A DNA stretch of 64,000 nucleotides from Amorphophallus konjac (lineage: Eukaryota; Streptophyta; Magnoliopsida; Alismatales; Araceae), in assembly GCA_022559845.1 (NCBI GenBank), contig CM040120.1, forward strand, positions 162,918,334 to 162,982,333, read 5' to 3'. Shown here one piece after another: positions 21,691 through 31,749 of this stretch (within the stretch, counting starts at the first letter, position 1; each line of letters opens with the position of its first letter). Under the pieces are notes generated by a model. That model saw only the letters and a list, made by a program, of their open reading frames with translations. It had not been told where the DNA came from and ran no database searches. Position numbers and translations under genes: made by a program.

Positions 21691-22998
21691 TGTTACGTCC
21701 TGAGCCTTTATTACAGCGGAAGACTCACTCGAGGAACGCGAACAGTCGGCATGGTAAGCCTCTTGCAAGCAAGAACGATCAGAGCGCAAGGCAATCACAC
21801 ATAAGAATGTAATCGCATAATATTTACTCAACTTCAACTTTCATCATACTAGACTCAAGAAATAAGAAAATTACATAGACTTAATCTAAACAATGTAAAC
21901 TCCCTAAGGCTTCGCTCTTTCTTTATTCACTCACGGATCCGCTACTTGAACATTCCGAATCTGAACCCGACTCACTTCCATTTCCTAAAAAAAAGATTAA
22001 AAATAGGTAATGAGCACACTTGCCCAGTAGGTATCTTCGCATCAACATGATTAGCACTATTTAAGTAATTAGTATTTTTGCTCTAGAGAAATAAGGTAAA
22101 ATCATGCAAATGCGATGAATCATGCGATCAAATCAAAGTAACAAGACATTCATGTAAGATAAGATGAACGAGTATGAACTAGCAAGAATGTAACAAGTAT
22201 GATCAAGAATGTAGCATGGCCTTTCATGAACAAGAATGTAACGAGAATGCACTTTCACTTTTCACTTTCATAAACATAAATGTTACGCACGAGAACGTCA
22301 ATCATGTAGCAATTCACTAGATTTTCACGAGTGCTCATGGATTTCACTTATTTATAACGAAAGCACTCCTAGCGTAATGCGACGCCAGTAGCATCATACC
22401 CCATGATTTTTAATAGTATGTTTCCGGTAATCAGTCAAGGGGACTAGCATAGAGCCCTTGGACACAATCAGCGCCCGAACTGCATCTTCACGTATAAATC
22501 AAGCTACTTCCATGAGTGTATCAATAACGTATGGCCAAGAATGCAATAAGTTCAATCAATAAGCTTATGACAATAATTATCAAAGAACGAATGCTTCAAT
22601 TAAGAATATGAGAGATCAAGAATGAATTAAGATAATGTTATGCTTATGGAAACAAATCGGAAGCATAACGGTACATTTCATTAACTTCAATTCATTATAT
22701 TAAGTTTCTTGATCAATATGATAAGTCCTAGACCATTATCAAGCCATCTAGGAACTTTAGAATATCAACCCTTGGGTCAAACCTCAGGTTAACTAGCTCA
22801 CGCATTGTGACGATCAAGTACTGGGCCGTTACACTCATGTGACGCTCCAGTGTTGGGCCGTTACATTAACGTGACAGTCTAGCCTTGATCCGTTAGAACG
22901 ACTGAATCCAGAAAAATAATTAGACTCAGTAAAATGTGACGGTTGTATATTGGGCCGTTACATGGGCCTGCCGGTCCAATATAGGTCCGTTACACTGC
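21691..22998 (-). repeat. Z right LTR, first part (5' LTR by element sense)
   Basis: Starts TGTTACGTCC and matches 17233-18540. It is broken at ACTGC (22994-22998) by Y1 and continues at 46148-47953. It includes hairpin cluster 1 (22806-22994), and the Y insertion lies at its very edge. Confidence 0.9.
22994..22998. repeat. Target site duplication of Y1 (left copy)
   Basis: ACTGC, repeated at 46143-46147. The uninterrupted Z left LTR shows ACTAC at the same point (about 18536-18540), which supports a simple insertion. Confidence 0.9.
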
Positions 22999-23634
22999 TG
23001 TAGATTTGTTTTAATTAGATTCCTATCCCGCCCCCTTTAAATACATACATGTATAAACATGTGAATCAAAGACAAGGGGGATGAAAGGATGAGAAATACT
23101 AACTTTGATCGCCACTAAGGTTCCAACAACGCCAAAGGATGAAGAAGTGTAAAGAATGGCGCCGTGTACCTTGGAAAGAAAACTTGATCGCGCTTGACAA
23201 ACGAGGTGCGGGGAACTTTATGGATTCAAACCTCCTCTCCCTCCAGCCGGCTAGAGGAAGAGGGCCTCACGATGTGTTCATGCTTTCCGGGGGGAGGTTT
23301 TTAACACTTGTGGAAGGGTGGAAATAATAGGTGTGTGTATTGTGCATGCATGAGATTTGAAATCACGAGATTTGATTGAGAGAATAGAGAGGAATGTTGA
23401 TGCAAAACGTGTAAAAGTACATGTGTAGCATAAAAGTGCAGAAAATTGTGATGATTTATGATTTTAAGAGGAAGAGAATTAAGAATATAGATCATGAAAT
23501 CAAGCCCATAAGGATGCAATGGAAAGCTAATACTGCCCTCTTCAAGCCAGGGTCGAAGTTGTGAGTTGGAGTTGCAGCATGGCTTCGTCGCGAACCAAGA
23601 AAGAGCCCCCCCGTCGCGACTGCAAACTGGGCAG

Positions 23635-23642
23635 TTTTTATA
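23635..23642 (-). promoter_or_regulatory. Putative TATA box of Y LTR
   Basis: The minus strand reads TATAAAAA. The same motif is at 44837-44844 in the 5' LTR. X1 inserted about 22 bp upstream of it in this LTR. Confidence 0.5.
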
Positions 23643-23663
23643 GAAAAGTGGTGAAACCCCCAA

Positions 23664-23668
23664 CTTTC
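23664..23668. repeat. Target site duplication of X1 (left copy)
   Basis: CTTTC, repeated at 34793-34797. The uninterrupted Y right LTR reads AACTTTCCTCC at this site (about 44863-44873). Confidence 0.92.
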
Positions 23669-24659
23669 TGTTAGGGTGCTAGGCCCGGATACAGAGGGGT
23701 GTGAATGTATCCTTCTACGAATAATGCCCAAATAAAAACTCAGATGCTTGACGAAATCACAGAATAAAACTAATTCAATTAAACTTATGAGCAAGCACAT
23801 GGAGCGCGTCTATCCAAGCATCTAGCGGAAGTAAACACACAAAGCAAACCACTACTCAATAGATTTTTAGGTGGTTCGGTCCTCCAGACCTACATCCACC
23901 CCTCACTCCCACCGAGTGAGGCTTCACTAGCAAACGCTAGAACCAAGCAGACTCAGTCTGCGAACAAGGTGCTGCCACACAGCTTGACCAGGGGAACAAC
24001 CTCCCCTCTTCCTCCCAACCGGAGGGACACCCCAAGTGACTCCCAGCCACTTGGAAACCAGAGACCGAAGTCTCTCTTCCTCCAGTCCAGGAGGGAACCC
24101 GCCAGTGACTCCCCGTCACCAGCAACCAGAGGTCGAAGACCTCTCTTCCTCCAACCGGAGCGACCCCTGGACTTGCAACCCACAAGCCCCAAACCGGAGA
24201 CAAGTCTCCCTTCTCCTGAGTCCACAGGAGAAACCCGACCTCAGACCAGAGGATCGGAAGAATAAGGATAACCAGATGAAAAGGAAAAAAATAAGGAATG
24301 GAAAATACACAGCGATCGGAAGGCTGTAAATGAAGAACAAGAATGTAGCTCTCAAAGGAGCAGATCTGGCTTGGATTTAATCCAAACGCCAGATGACAGA
24401 TCTTCAATAGCTTCTTCCTTCTTTTCCACGAACTCTCTCTCTATCTATCTCTCTTTCTTTCTCCTCTGCTCTCCTTTTCTCTCACGCTGTTCTCTCCTTC
24501 TTCTCTGTAACTCTTTTTCTTCTGCCGGCTCACTCTTCTTCTATTTCTTCTTCTTCTGCCCTCTGCTTCTCTTCTGCTGGATCGAGCTCTCAGCACTTCT
24601 GCTTTTCTGCTATTGCTCTCAAGGCTTCGATCAACCTCCTTCAGACAACGGAGATTGCC

Positions 24660-24666
24660 CTTTATA
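24660..24666 (-). promoter_or_regulatory. Putative TATA box of X LTR
   Basis: The minus strand reads TATAAAG. It is conserved at 32743-32749, 49498-49504 and 57624-57630. It lies 65-130 bp downstream of the three CACGTG sites in the element sense. Confidence 0.55.
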
Positions 24667-24730
24667 GCAGCTCGAGTAGGGGCAGCACTGGGCGCGTGTG
24701 GCCTCCACATTTCCCGCCCAAGTATTTGGC

Positions 24731-24788
24731 CACGTGTCAGCATCTCAGCTCCTTGGATCACGTGCCAGACATTTCTTTGGTTCACGTG
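24731..24788 (-). promoter_or_regulatory. Three G-box (CACGTG) sites in X LTR
   Basis: CACGTG at 24731-24736, 24759-24764 and 24783-24788. The second and third share CACGTGCCAGA context. All three are kept in every X LTR copy here (32814, 32842, 32866; 49569, 49597, 49621; 57695, 57723, 57748). CACGTG is the known core for plant bZIP and bHLH factors. A role as the X proximal promoter is inferred from their place between the array and the TATA box. Confidence 0.6.
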
Positions 24789-24843
24789 CCAGAACACCTG
24801 CAAGAGTAACTGAGGAGTTCAGTCGATGGACAAAATTAACACA

Positions 24844-26417
24844 GGCTGTACATAGTTCAGCAATGTATAGACTTATAGATATCAATACAGCAAGTGTGTA
24901 CAGTGTGAGGGAGTGTATAGACTTAGAAGTCTTCATGCGAGCTCAATGTATATACTTGCTGAAGAATGCATTATCATAATAGGAAGGAGTGTATAGACTT
25001 CTGTGAAATGCATGAATGAATCGAGTGTGTAGACTTACTAATGCAAGTACAGGCTGTACACACTTTGTTTGCGTGCGAGAGAACACAGTGTACAGACTTT
25101 CCTGTGAAGAACAATGCATGAATGTAGTGTATAGACTTGGTGTTAACATGCATGAGAACCAATGTACAGACATGCTGTCCTTGCAGCTGACGACTCCAGT
25201 GTATAGGCTTGCTGAGGGAGAGACTGTACAGACTTGAAGCAAAGCAGGACAGTCGAGTGTATAGACTACACGATATGTAGACTTTAGCCAAAGGAACGGC
25301 TGTACAGACTTTAACTCAACAGCGATGAATAGACTCTGAATCAAGGCAGGCTGTACAGACTTGAAGAGTAAGCCAGTGTATAGACTTCAAAAGCTTGAAG
25401 GCCCAATGTACAGACTTTGAAGAGTATGAACCAATGTACAGACTTGTAACGCTTGAGGACCGATGCATAGACTTAGGAGCATATGAAGCCAATGTACAGA
25501 CTTGCCGATGCGAGGCCAATGTACAGACTTTAAAGGCTGTGAATAGCAAGGCATGCTGTACAGACTTGAAACCTATGAAGATGATTGTATAGACTTTGCC
25601 TTAGAAACGAGTGTATAGACTTGAGGTTCTGAATGAAGGTAAGGTGTCAATGTACAGACTTGCTATGGTTGTATGGACATTGAAGCTGCAAGCGATGTAC
25701 AGACTTGGAGAGTTGAAACCAATGTACAGACTTGACGAAATGAAGACCACTGTATAGACTTCCTTCGGCACAAAGGCAGCTTAACGATGTACAGACTTGA
25801 TTGAAGTGAAGTCTGTACAGACTTGAATGTTCACAGTGTATAGAGTTTGAAGCAAGTGACCAAGGCGATGTGTAGACTTTACCCAATGTACAGACTTGGT
25901 GGTCTTGAACGTAGGTAAAGCAAAGCAATGTATAGACTTGCCATCGACCAATGTATAGACTTGCTCATACGAGTGAACAGGTCGATGTACAGACTTGGCC
26001 AATGCTTGAAGCACAGTCCACTGTAGACTTGATGCCTTGAAGGCGATGTACATACTTGCTGAGTTGACGCTGCAGCCCAATGAGTTGACGATGTATAGAC
26101 TTTGTCTTCCAGCGTATAGACTTGATGAATGCATGAAGACATTGAATAAGACCTAGCAATGTGTAGACTCTATAGTGAATGCATGACCCAATGTATACAC
26201 TTGATGCAATGCATGCCGGTGTACATACTTTAGTTGAAGTCAACCGAAGAGTGTATGTACTTAATGAATCCATATCCCAAGACCAGTGTACAAACTTGAT
26301 CGAATGTCTAGACTTTGCATGAACAGTCGATGTGAAGACTTCACATGAAGGTAGTTTGTACGTGTGTGCTGGCAGTGTATAGACTTGGAGAGCGACCAAA
26401 TAGGATGTGTAGACTTG
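24844..26417 (-). repeat. TGTAYAGACTT motif array in X1 left LTR
   Basis: In about 1.57 kb I count about 28 exact TGTA[CT]AGACTT and about 20 one- or two-mismatch copies (TGTGTAGACTT, GCATAGACTT, TGTACATACTT and so on). All are in the same direction, usually followed by G and often preceded by CAA or CAG. Spacers are 10-45 bp and non-repetitive. Copies decay toward 26000-26417. At 25809-25824 two motifs meet head to head as a 16-bp perfect palindrome. On the minus strand the motif reads AAGTCTRTACA. Confidence 0.93.
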
Positions 26418-26709
26418 CACAAACAGATAGCATAACTGAACATGCTTTCTGCAGCAGATAAAATGACTAACATAAAACATGCAATACTTTAAATCTGTTA
26501 AACTAACTGAATAGCAATACAATGCTTTGATAATCAGACTGAACATCAGAATATGCAATGCTTGACTGAACATTTGAAAAAGACTGCATTATGAACAGAA
26601 AACAACTGAATAACAGCATGATGACTCACACAGCAAGATGACTCACAGTGATTAACTCACATCAAAGACCAATCATCAAAACCATCATCAAAATCACAGG
26701 GGCACAACA

Positions 26710-26725
26710 ATCTCCCCTTTTTTGA
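26710..26725 (-). other. X1 polypurine tract
   Basis: The minus strand reads TCAAAAAAGGGGAGAT, right before the LTR start TGTTGTGCC. Several similar AAAGGGGGAGA tracts lie nearby at 26850-26905, a feature common in SIRE-type 3' regions. Confidence 0.88.
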
Positions 26726-29039
26726 TGATGGCAACACTTTCAACACACTGAGTCATTCTGATGACTCAAATTATTCTCTTCCTTTGACTTCATCAAAAAG
26801 AAAATTGTTTGAGAAATTAAAGCATGTATAAAAATTCAGTAAATTTCTCCCCCTTGCAAGAACATAATTCTCCCCCTTTGGCAAACAATCTCCCTCTTTG
26901 GTATAGTCAGGATGAACCATGGGAAGGGGTGAATGCAGATGCCGATACCAGAATGCAAGATCTTCCCCTTTAAGAGTTTCTATGCAACATGATGCATATG
27001 ACATGGAAGCTCCCCCTCAATAAGTGTAATCTTATGAGATAGATGAGAAGGAGACCACAGGGGCAAACAAGGAGAAGTTCAGGTCAATGAACCAAGGACA
27101 TGAGCAGAAGAGTTTCAATTAACAAATTTTTCAAGGATGCTCCAAACACAAGAAATTCAGCCAGATTTTTAAAGAGATATCAATCTCATAAATCCAAAAC
27201 ATAAGTTTTCAAAGTCTTCCATTATAAGGGCTTATGAATGAGCTTTATTGAACAACATGGTTTAAATATGATGTATGCAGAGTTTATCAGTAAAATTCTG
27301 TATTGATATCTAAAACCATGTTTTAATAAAAATGAACCAAGCCCTCATATTTATCTTGATTATCCTCCCTTTGTCTTACATAATCATAATTTATTGACTT
27401 CTTTCAGAATTACATGCACTAGTATTGAGATTAAGCAATTATGAAGTCATATGATTTTGTCTAGGGTTGTAGCAATTTGATTTTAGCATCAATATTCAGA
27501 TATTGAGATATGTTCAACAATTTTTCATGCTACAAAGTTTTACTAGCACTCTAGTTCAGTGCACACATTGTAACTAGAGGATATACCTTGATTAGAGGCC
27601 AATATCCCTAAGCCCTTAGTGTGACTAACTGTCATGCTTTATGTGAATAGAGTTAGCATTTACACATCATGACACACTACAAATCATTTTTTAATGAGTG
27701 AGTTGTATTTCTCAGTGTGCATGCCATTGCTCTGCCTGATTTTCAATGAATTTTATGCAGAGTTAACTAAGGCACCTCATCCTTTGGACATGTGTTTCTC
27801 AGTGACCAATGTCATTGCTCTGACAGATATTACCCTTTAGACATTTCAGAAAAATTCATTTGCTTCAAATCAATAATAGTTTCATGTACTTAATCAGTTG
27901 AAGTCATGTATTCAAAAGTGCATATTTCAGAAGATTTTACAAGATACAGCATGAAATAGATGGTTAAGGTTTATTAAAACATGCTTCAGATATTTTTAAG
28001 AGATTTTAAAGTCAAACTCCATGAATACATTAAACTTTAACCACATGAGTTATTTCAGACATTCATAAAAACATATAATATAAGATTTCTAGTTCAAGAG
28101 TTTTCAGATTTATGATCGAGATAGCCCATTGAAATCTTCATGAGAGACTGATAGAATTTTGAACCCAAATGATACCATTTGATAGGGGAAATACCAATTG
28201 TTAAGAGAGATTATGAAGCTCAAAGTTTTCAGAATATGATCAAGGTTGTCAACAAAATCAATAAGAAAGGATATGCAATGAATTCTGACAAATGTATGCA
28301 TTTGACAACCTATATGCAATGCATTGACTCCCCCTCACAATATGCATTCAAACTCTCTTTTTGGCATTTTCAAATATAAGGAAATGCAATGCACTATATG
28401 TATGCAAAAACATGCAATTAACTCCCCCTGAAAACATGTAATGTTTGTACTGAAAACTGAACATATGATTCCAAATGATATTGTGACTTGTGCACAATTA
28501 GACTGTCCTATCAGCAAAGTGACCCATGGTACTAGGCGGAGCACTTGGTCTAAAAGACCACCTCACACATAGTAAGAACCTCCAGACATATTTTCCTGCC
28601 TTTTGGTAGCTTACCATTTATATACTATTGAGGTCAATCATGATAATTCGATATGCAGTCCTATATGCAATTAAGATTCTCAATGAACTATGCAACAGAC
28701 AGATTTCAACAACATTCATATGCAGTTCAGATTTAAACAGACAAAACAATATGAGCATTGAGAGATGTGAATACTCATAGTGTCCAAAGCATAAATTTCA
28801 GTTGAGGAGAGTTCAGAGGCTTCAATTCAGACAATGCAGATGAAGAGTGAATATGCTATGCAGAAAAAAAATAGCAAGTATGCATGGACACATCAACCAA
28901 GATATGTAATGAGTTTCAAAACAGGAAATGCAGCGAATTTACCTGAACAGTGTGAGAATGGGGTTTATCAACTTGGGTGCCTTGGTTTATTAACCCCTTT
29001 TATTCTTCAGCTTCCATGGCACACCCGCAGGTTAGCAAA
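26726..29039 (-). other. X1 non-coding interval in place of pol
   Basis: About 2.3 kb, AT-rich, with no open frame that resembles pol or env. Near 26850-26905 several CCCCCTTTGG / CTCCCCCTT tracts are extra polypurine-like sites on the minus strand. The frame at 26771-27004 minus has no domain I recognise. The whole interval is repeated at 51564-53903 at high identity through the duplication. Confidence 0.55.
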
Positions 29040-30059
29040 CTATTTTGCACAAATAGGCACCCAAGAAGTCTTGGGTCCTGACATGACAGTATTACTTCTA
29101 GCAGGTTTTCTCAACACATTTCTAGCAGCATGGTCATCAGATTTCATCAAGTAGCAATTATTCATTGAATGACCAATTTGACCACAGTAATGACATGAAT
29201 TAGCAGATTTCAAATTCTTCTTATGCACATTACTGTTGTCATGAAGTTTATTGGTAGAGAGAGAGTTCTGTTTACTATAATGACAGTAAGATGCACCAGA
29301 TTTCAGATTTAATCTATGCACATTCTTGTTAGCATGAAATCCATGTGCATATGCATGAAATTTTTTGTTGTTGACAGAATTAAAGTTCTGTTTACTAAAA
29401 TCGGCCAGCCAACATTTAGCAGCTCTATGGCCTGGCTTCCCACAGTCAAAATAATGAGAAGAATTCATTCTCTTAAAATTCTCATGAAAAGCATGTCTAT
29501 TTGCAGGGATTTTAGCATGTTTAAAATTCTCATTTCTACCCTGAGCATGCCAGCATTCAATGGCCCTGTGGCCACTCTTTCCACAATCAAAGCATGAAAT
29601 AGAATTTCTTTTAAAAGAGACTGACCAGCATTCAGAGGTCCTGTGACCAATCATGTTGCAGTTAAAACAGATGATGTGCTGGTTCATTGAAGCAGATTTA
29701 TTTTTACTAAAAACATGTTGGTTTGCAGGGAATTTAGCATGATATGAATAAAAGGTTTTCTTACCACTAGCAAACCAGCAATGAGCAATTGAGTGTCCTA
29801 ATTTGCCACAATTAGAATATGTGACACTCCTTTTCTGAGGTGAATGATTTTTATCATGAGATCTCCTGGCATTCTTATCATCCTTCTCCATCAACTTACA
29901 CTCATGCATCAGATGACCAAATTTATGACAATAATGACAGATAATCTTCTTTTTAGATGCCTGTGAGTGTGTTTTAGGACTGTGATCAATATGCACTGAT
30001 GAACCCTTTTCATTTATTTTCTGATTTTTATCCTGTTTTCCTGTTTTCTTAGCCTTGTA
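29040..30059 (-). CDS. gag: X1 Gag nucleocapsid part: zinc-knuckle array
   Basis: This frame follows the gag TAG at 30060-30062 without a shift (YKAKK...). It has no ATG before the first knuckle, so it is best read as the gag C-terminus behind an amber codon. Numbered from 29996, CX2CX4HX4C knuckles start at residues 20, 110, 135 and 268 (for example CHYCHKFGHLMHEC and CFDCGKSGHRAIEC). Two more have Tyr for the first Cys (60 and 182), and CHYSKQNS at 238 is a remnant. Linkers share HAK[FI]PANxHxF, showing growth by tandem duplication of modules. It ends GPKTSWVPICAK, like the gag-protease border of SIRE elements, then stops. The expected role is RNA packaging. Copia gags usually carry one or two knuckles. 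Confidence 0.78.
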   Translation of the reverse strand, partial: YKAKKTGKQDKNQKINEKGSSVHIDHSPKTHSQASKKKIICHYCHKFGHLMHECKLMEKDDKNARRSHDKNHSPQKRSVTYSNCGKLGHSIAHCWFASGKKTFYSYHAKFPANQHVFSKNKSASMNQHIICFNCNMIGHRTSECWSVSFKRNSISCFDCGKSGHRAIECWHAQGRNENFKHAKIPANRHAFHENFKRMNSSHYFDCGKPGHRAAKCWLADFSKQNFNSVNNKKFHAYAHGFHANKNVHRLNLKSGASYCHYSKQNSLSTNKLHDNSNVHKKNLKSANSCHYCGQIGHSMNNCYLMKSDDHAARNVLRKPARSNTVMSGPKTSWVPICAK

Positions 30060-31634
30060 CTAAGTTGGAGATGAAGTAGAAGGCTCATCCTGTTCAGAAG
30101 ATTTAACAAAAATAGTTTTCAGGTTGACTCCATCAACCTTCCTCATGACTGGACTGTAACCCAGTCCTTCTTTCTTAAAATTAATCTTTGTTCCCAGCTT
30201 TTTCTGATCAATGGGCTGTTTGTCTTTTGATGTTGTGGCTACATTTGAAGCATTTACAAATGATGTCATTAGCTTGTTCTGAAAAGCATTTTTATTGACA
30301 TTGTTGTAGCCCAACCCTTCCTTTTTGACATTGACTTTTGTTCCCAGCAATTTGTTCAGATTATCTTGCCCACTAACAAATTTAGACAAAGAGTTTTTTA
30401 AGTCTTGAATTTCATTTTCGTAAGAGGAAATATGCAACTCGTAACTGGTAATCTCTTGCTCACTGTAATTCACACATTCAGTTAACACATTGTTAGCAGT
30501 TTTGTATTTTTCAACTTCCTGTTCCAGATTGCTCAGTTTATCAGAATCTTCAACGCAAACACTTTTACCTCTTTCTAAAGCTAGAAGTCTCTCAGACATA
30601 GTGGAGTTCATCATTTTCAATTTCTCATTTTCTTCCTTAAGTTTGTCATTCTGAACCAATTCATTTATTAGAGTCTGATCATCTGAGTTGACTCCAAGTA
30701 TTCTTTCAGCCTCAAATTCCTTTAATTCTTTTTGTTGTTTCTCCAGATCTTTCTGTAATTCTATATTTACAGATTTTATGGCATTGAATTTTTCAGCAAA
30801 CAAGTTCTTCTCCTGCTCAAGTTTCTCAAATTTTTTATCATTTTCATTAACTGATTTTCTCAGGGAATCACTTTCAGATTTTAGCTTGTTTAAATCTGAG
30901 TTCACACTTTCAAAGTTTTTCAGCAATTTTTTATACTGGTCATGATAGTTAACAAGAGTCTGATTATCATTATCTGACTTGAATTTTTCTTTGAGTTCAG
31001 ATATCACATTTATATGATCTTGATTCTTAGTTTTCAATAATGAGATTTGTTTCTTCAACATTTGAAAATCAGACATACAGGCATCATGAGCATTTTTCAA
31101 TTCAACACAATTTCTACATGGAGAACTTGAACTAACTGACCCAGTACCCTTCTTCAATTTTTTATACTGTTTTCTTAACAGTTCATGAGATTCAAGTAGC
31201 TCAGAATATGCATTTTCCCAATCATCTAAAGTATAGTTTTCAAAGGGATTTACCTCATCATCATCATCATCTTCATCTTGACTGCTGCCTTGATTATTTC
31301 TGTCAGCCATCATGCAGCTGACCTCATTTCTTATCTGAGTTCGCTTCAATATATCCAGAATGTCTTTAGCAGAACTGCAATCAAGAAAACATGAATGAAG
31401 GGCTCTATCAGTAGCTGCCTTTATTAGGTTTATAGCTATCTGGTTCTCTTCATGCATAGATTTGTGACTGTCAGTCCATTTGGACTTTTTCTTTGGTAGT
31501 TCATGAGGACCGTGTGAAATTACTTTCCACATGTCTGGATTAACATAATTAGCATAATTCTTCAGACCAGCAAACCATACATTAAAATGCGTACCACTGA
31601 AAATTGGTGGATGGGCCATGAGAACAAATAACAA
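30060..31634 (-). CDS. gag: X1 Gag (Copia, SIRE-like) with long coiled coil
   Basis: 524 residues. MAHPPIFSGTHFNVWFAGL opens a Copia-type gag domain (DUF4219/UBN2-like). It continues NQIAINLIKAATDRALHSC and AKDILDILKR to about residue 110. A poly-Asp stretch and NPFENYTLDDWENAYSELLESHELL follow. Residues about 150-420 are rich in heptad-like Leu/Lys/Glu (for example NDKLKEENEKLKMMNS), a coiled coil typical of SIRE gags. Near the end a KKEGLGY motif occurs twice (VNVKKEGLGY, INFKKEGLGY). The second Met (MAHPP) fits the family start better. The frame ends at TAG, with the zinc-knuckle frame continuing in register. The leader from the primer site is about 100 bp. Confidence 0.85.
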   Translation of the reverse strand: MLFVLMAHPPIFSGTHFNVWFAGLKNYANYVNPDMWKVISHGPHELPKKKSKWTDSHKSMHEENQIAINLIKAATDRALHSCFLDCSSAKDILDILKRTQIRNEVSCMMADRNNQGSSQDEDDDDDEVNPFENYTLDDWENAYSELLESHELLRKQYKKLKKGTGSVSSSSPCRNCVELKNAHDACMSDFQMLKKQISLLKTKNQDHINVISELKEKFKSDNDNQTLVNYHDQYKKLLKNFESVNSDLNKLKSESDSLRKSVNENDKKFEKLEQEKNLFAEKFNAIKSVNIELQKDLEKQQKELKEFEAERILGVNSDDQTLINELVQNDKLKEENEKLKMMNSTMSERLLALERGKSVCVEDSDKLSNLEQEVEKYKTANNVLTECVNYSEQEITSYELHISSYENEIQDLKNSLSKFVSGQDNLNKLLGTKVNVKKEGLGYNNVNKNAFQNKLMTSFVNASNVATTSKDKQPIDQKKLGTKINFKKEGLGYSPVMRKVDGVNLKTIFVKSSEQDEPSTSSPT

Positions 31635-31736
31635 GAAAATTCAATGCAACAGGAATATTGATGCACTAAAAATAAATTAGCACCGAAGACAGCAGGATCG
31701 GATCTGCAGGTCGCTGGACCTTCTAAGCAGACACTA

Positions 31737-31749
31737 CTCTGATACCAAT
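31737..31749 (-). other. X1 primer binding site, initiator tRNA-Met type
   Basis: The minus strand reads ATTGGTATCAGAG, next to the LTR end CTAACA. It is a standard plant Copia primer site and is also present at 56618-56630 in the second copy. Confidence 0.92.

Larger units (their letters stand above)
22999..23668 (-). repeat. Y1 left LTR, first part
   Basis: Matches 44201-44870. A TATA box lies at 23635-23642 (minus TATAAAAA). It is interrupted by X1 at CTTTC (23664-23668) and resumes at 34798. Confidence 0.9.
23669..26709 (-). repeat. X1 left LTR (3' LTR by element sense)
   Basis: 3041 bp. In the element sense (right to left): short 5' end, a long TGTAYAGACTT array (24844-26417), three CACGTG sites, a TATA box (24660-24666), a GA/CT-rich stretch (24400-24560 on the plus strand is CT-rich), then a U5 part with the GAACCACCTAAAAATC-type segment seen in SIRE LTRs. 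Short open frames inside the array are translations of the repeat and not genes. Confidence 0.92.

Noticed and set aside
24371..24667. Ser/Phe-rich plus-strand frame in X LTRs
   Set aside because: CT-microsatellite translation opposite to the element sense; length varies with the repeat.
24943..26142. Many overlapping open frames rich in SVHW, SLYT and QVCT in the X LTRs
   Set aside because: They are translations of the motif array in different frames and are not conserved as proteins.
24844..26417. CRISPR-like reading of the TGTAYAGACTT array
   Set aside because: The repeats are only 11 bp, imperfect and irregularly spaced. The array sits inside plant LTRs with TG...CA ends and target duplications, and there are no cas genes.
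26771..27004. 77-residue minus-strand frame near the X polypurine tract as an env-like gene
   Set aside because: Too short, no signal or membrane segment, no recognisable domain, and no Met-led extension.
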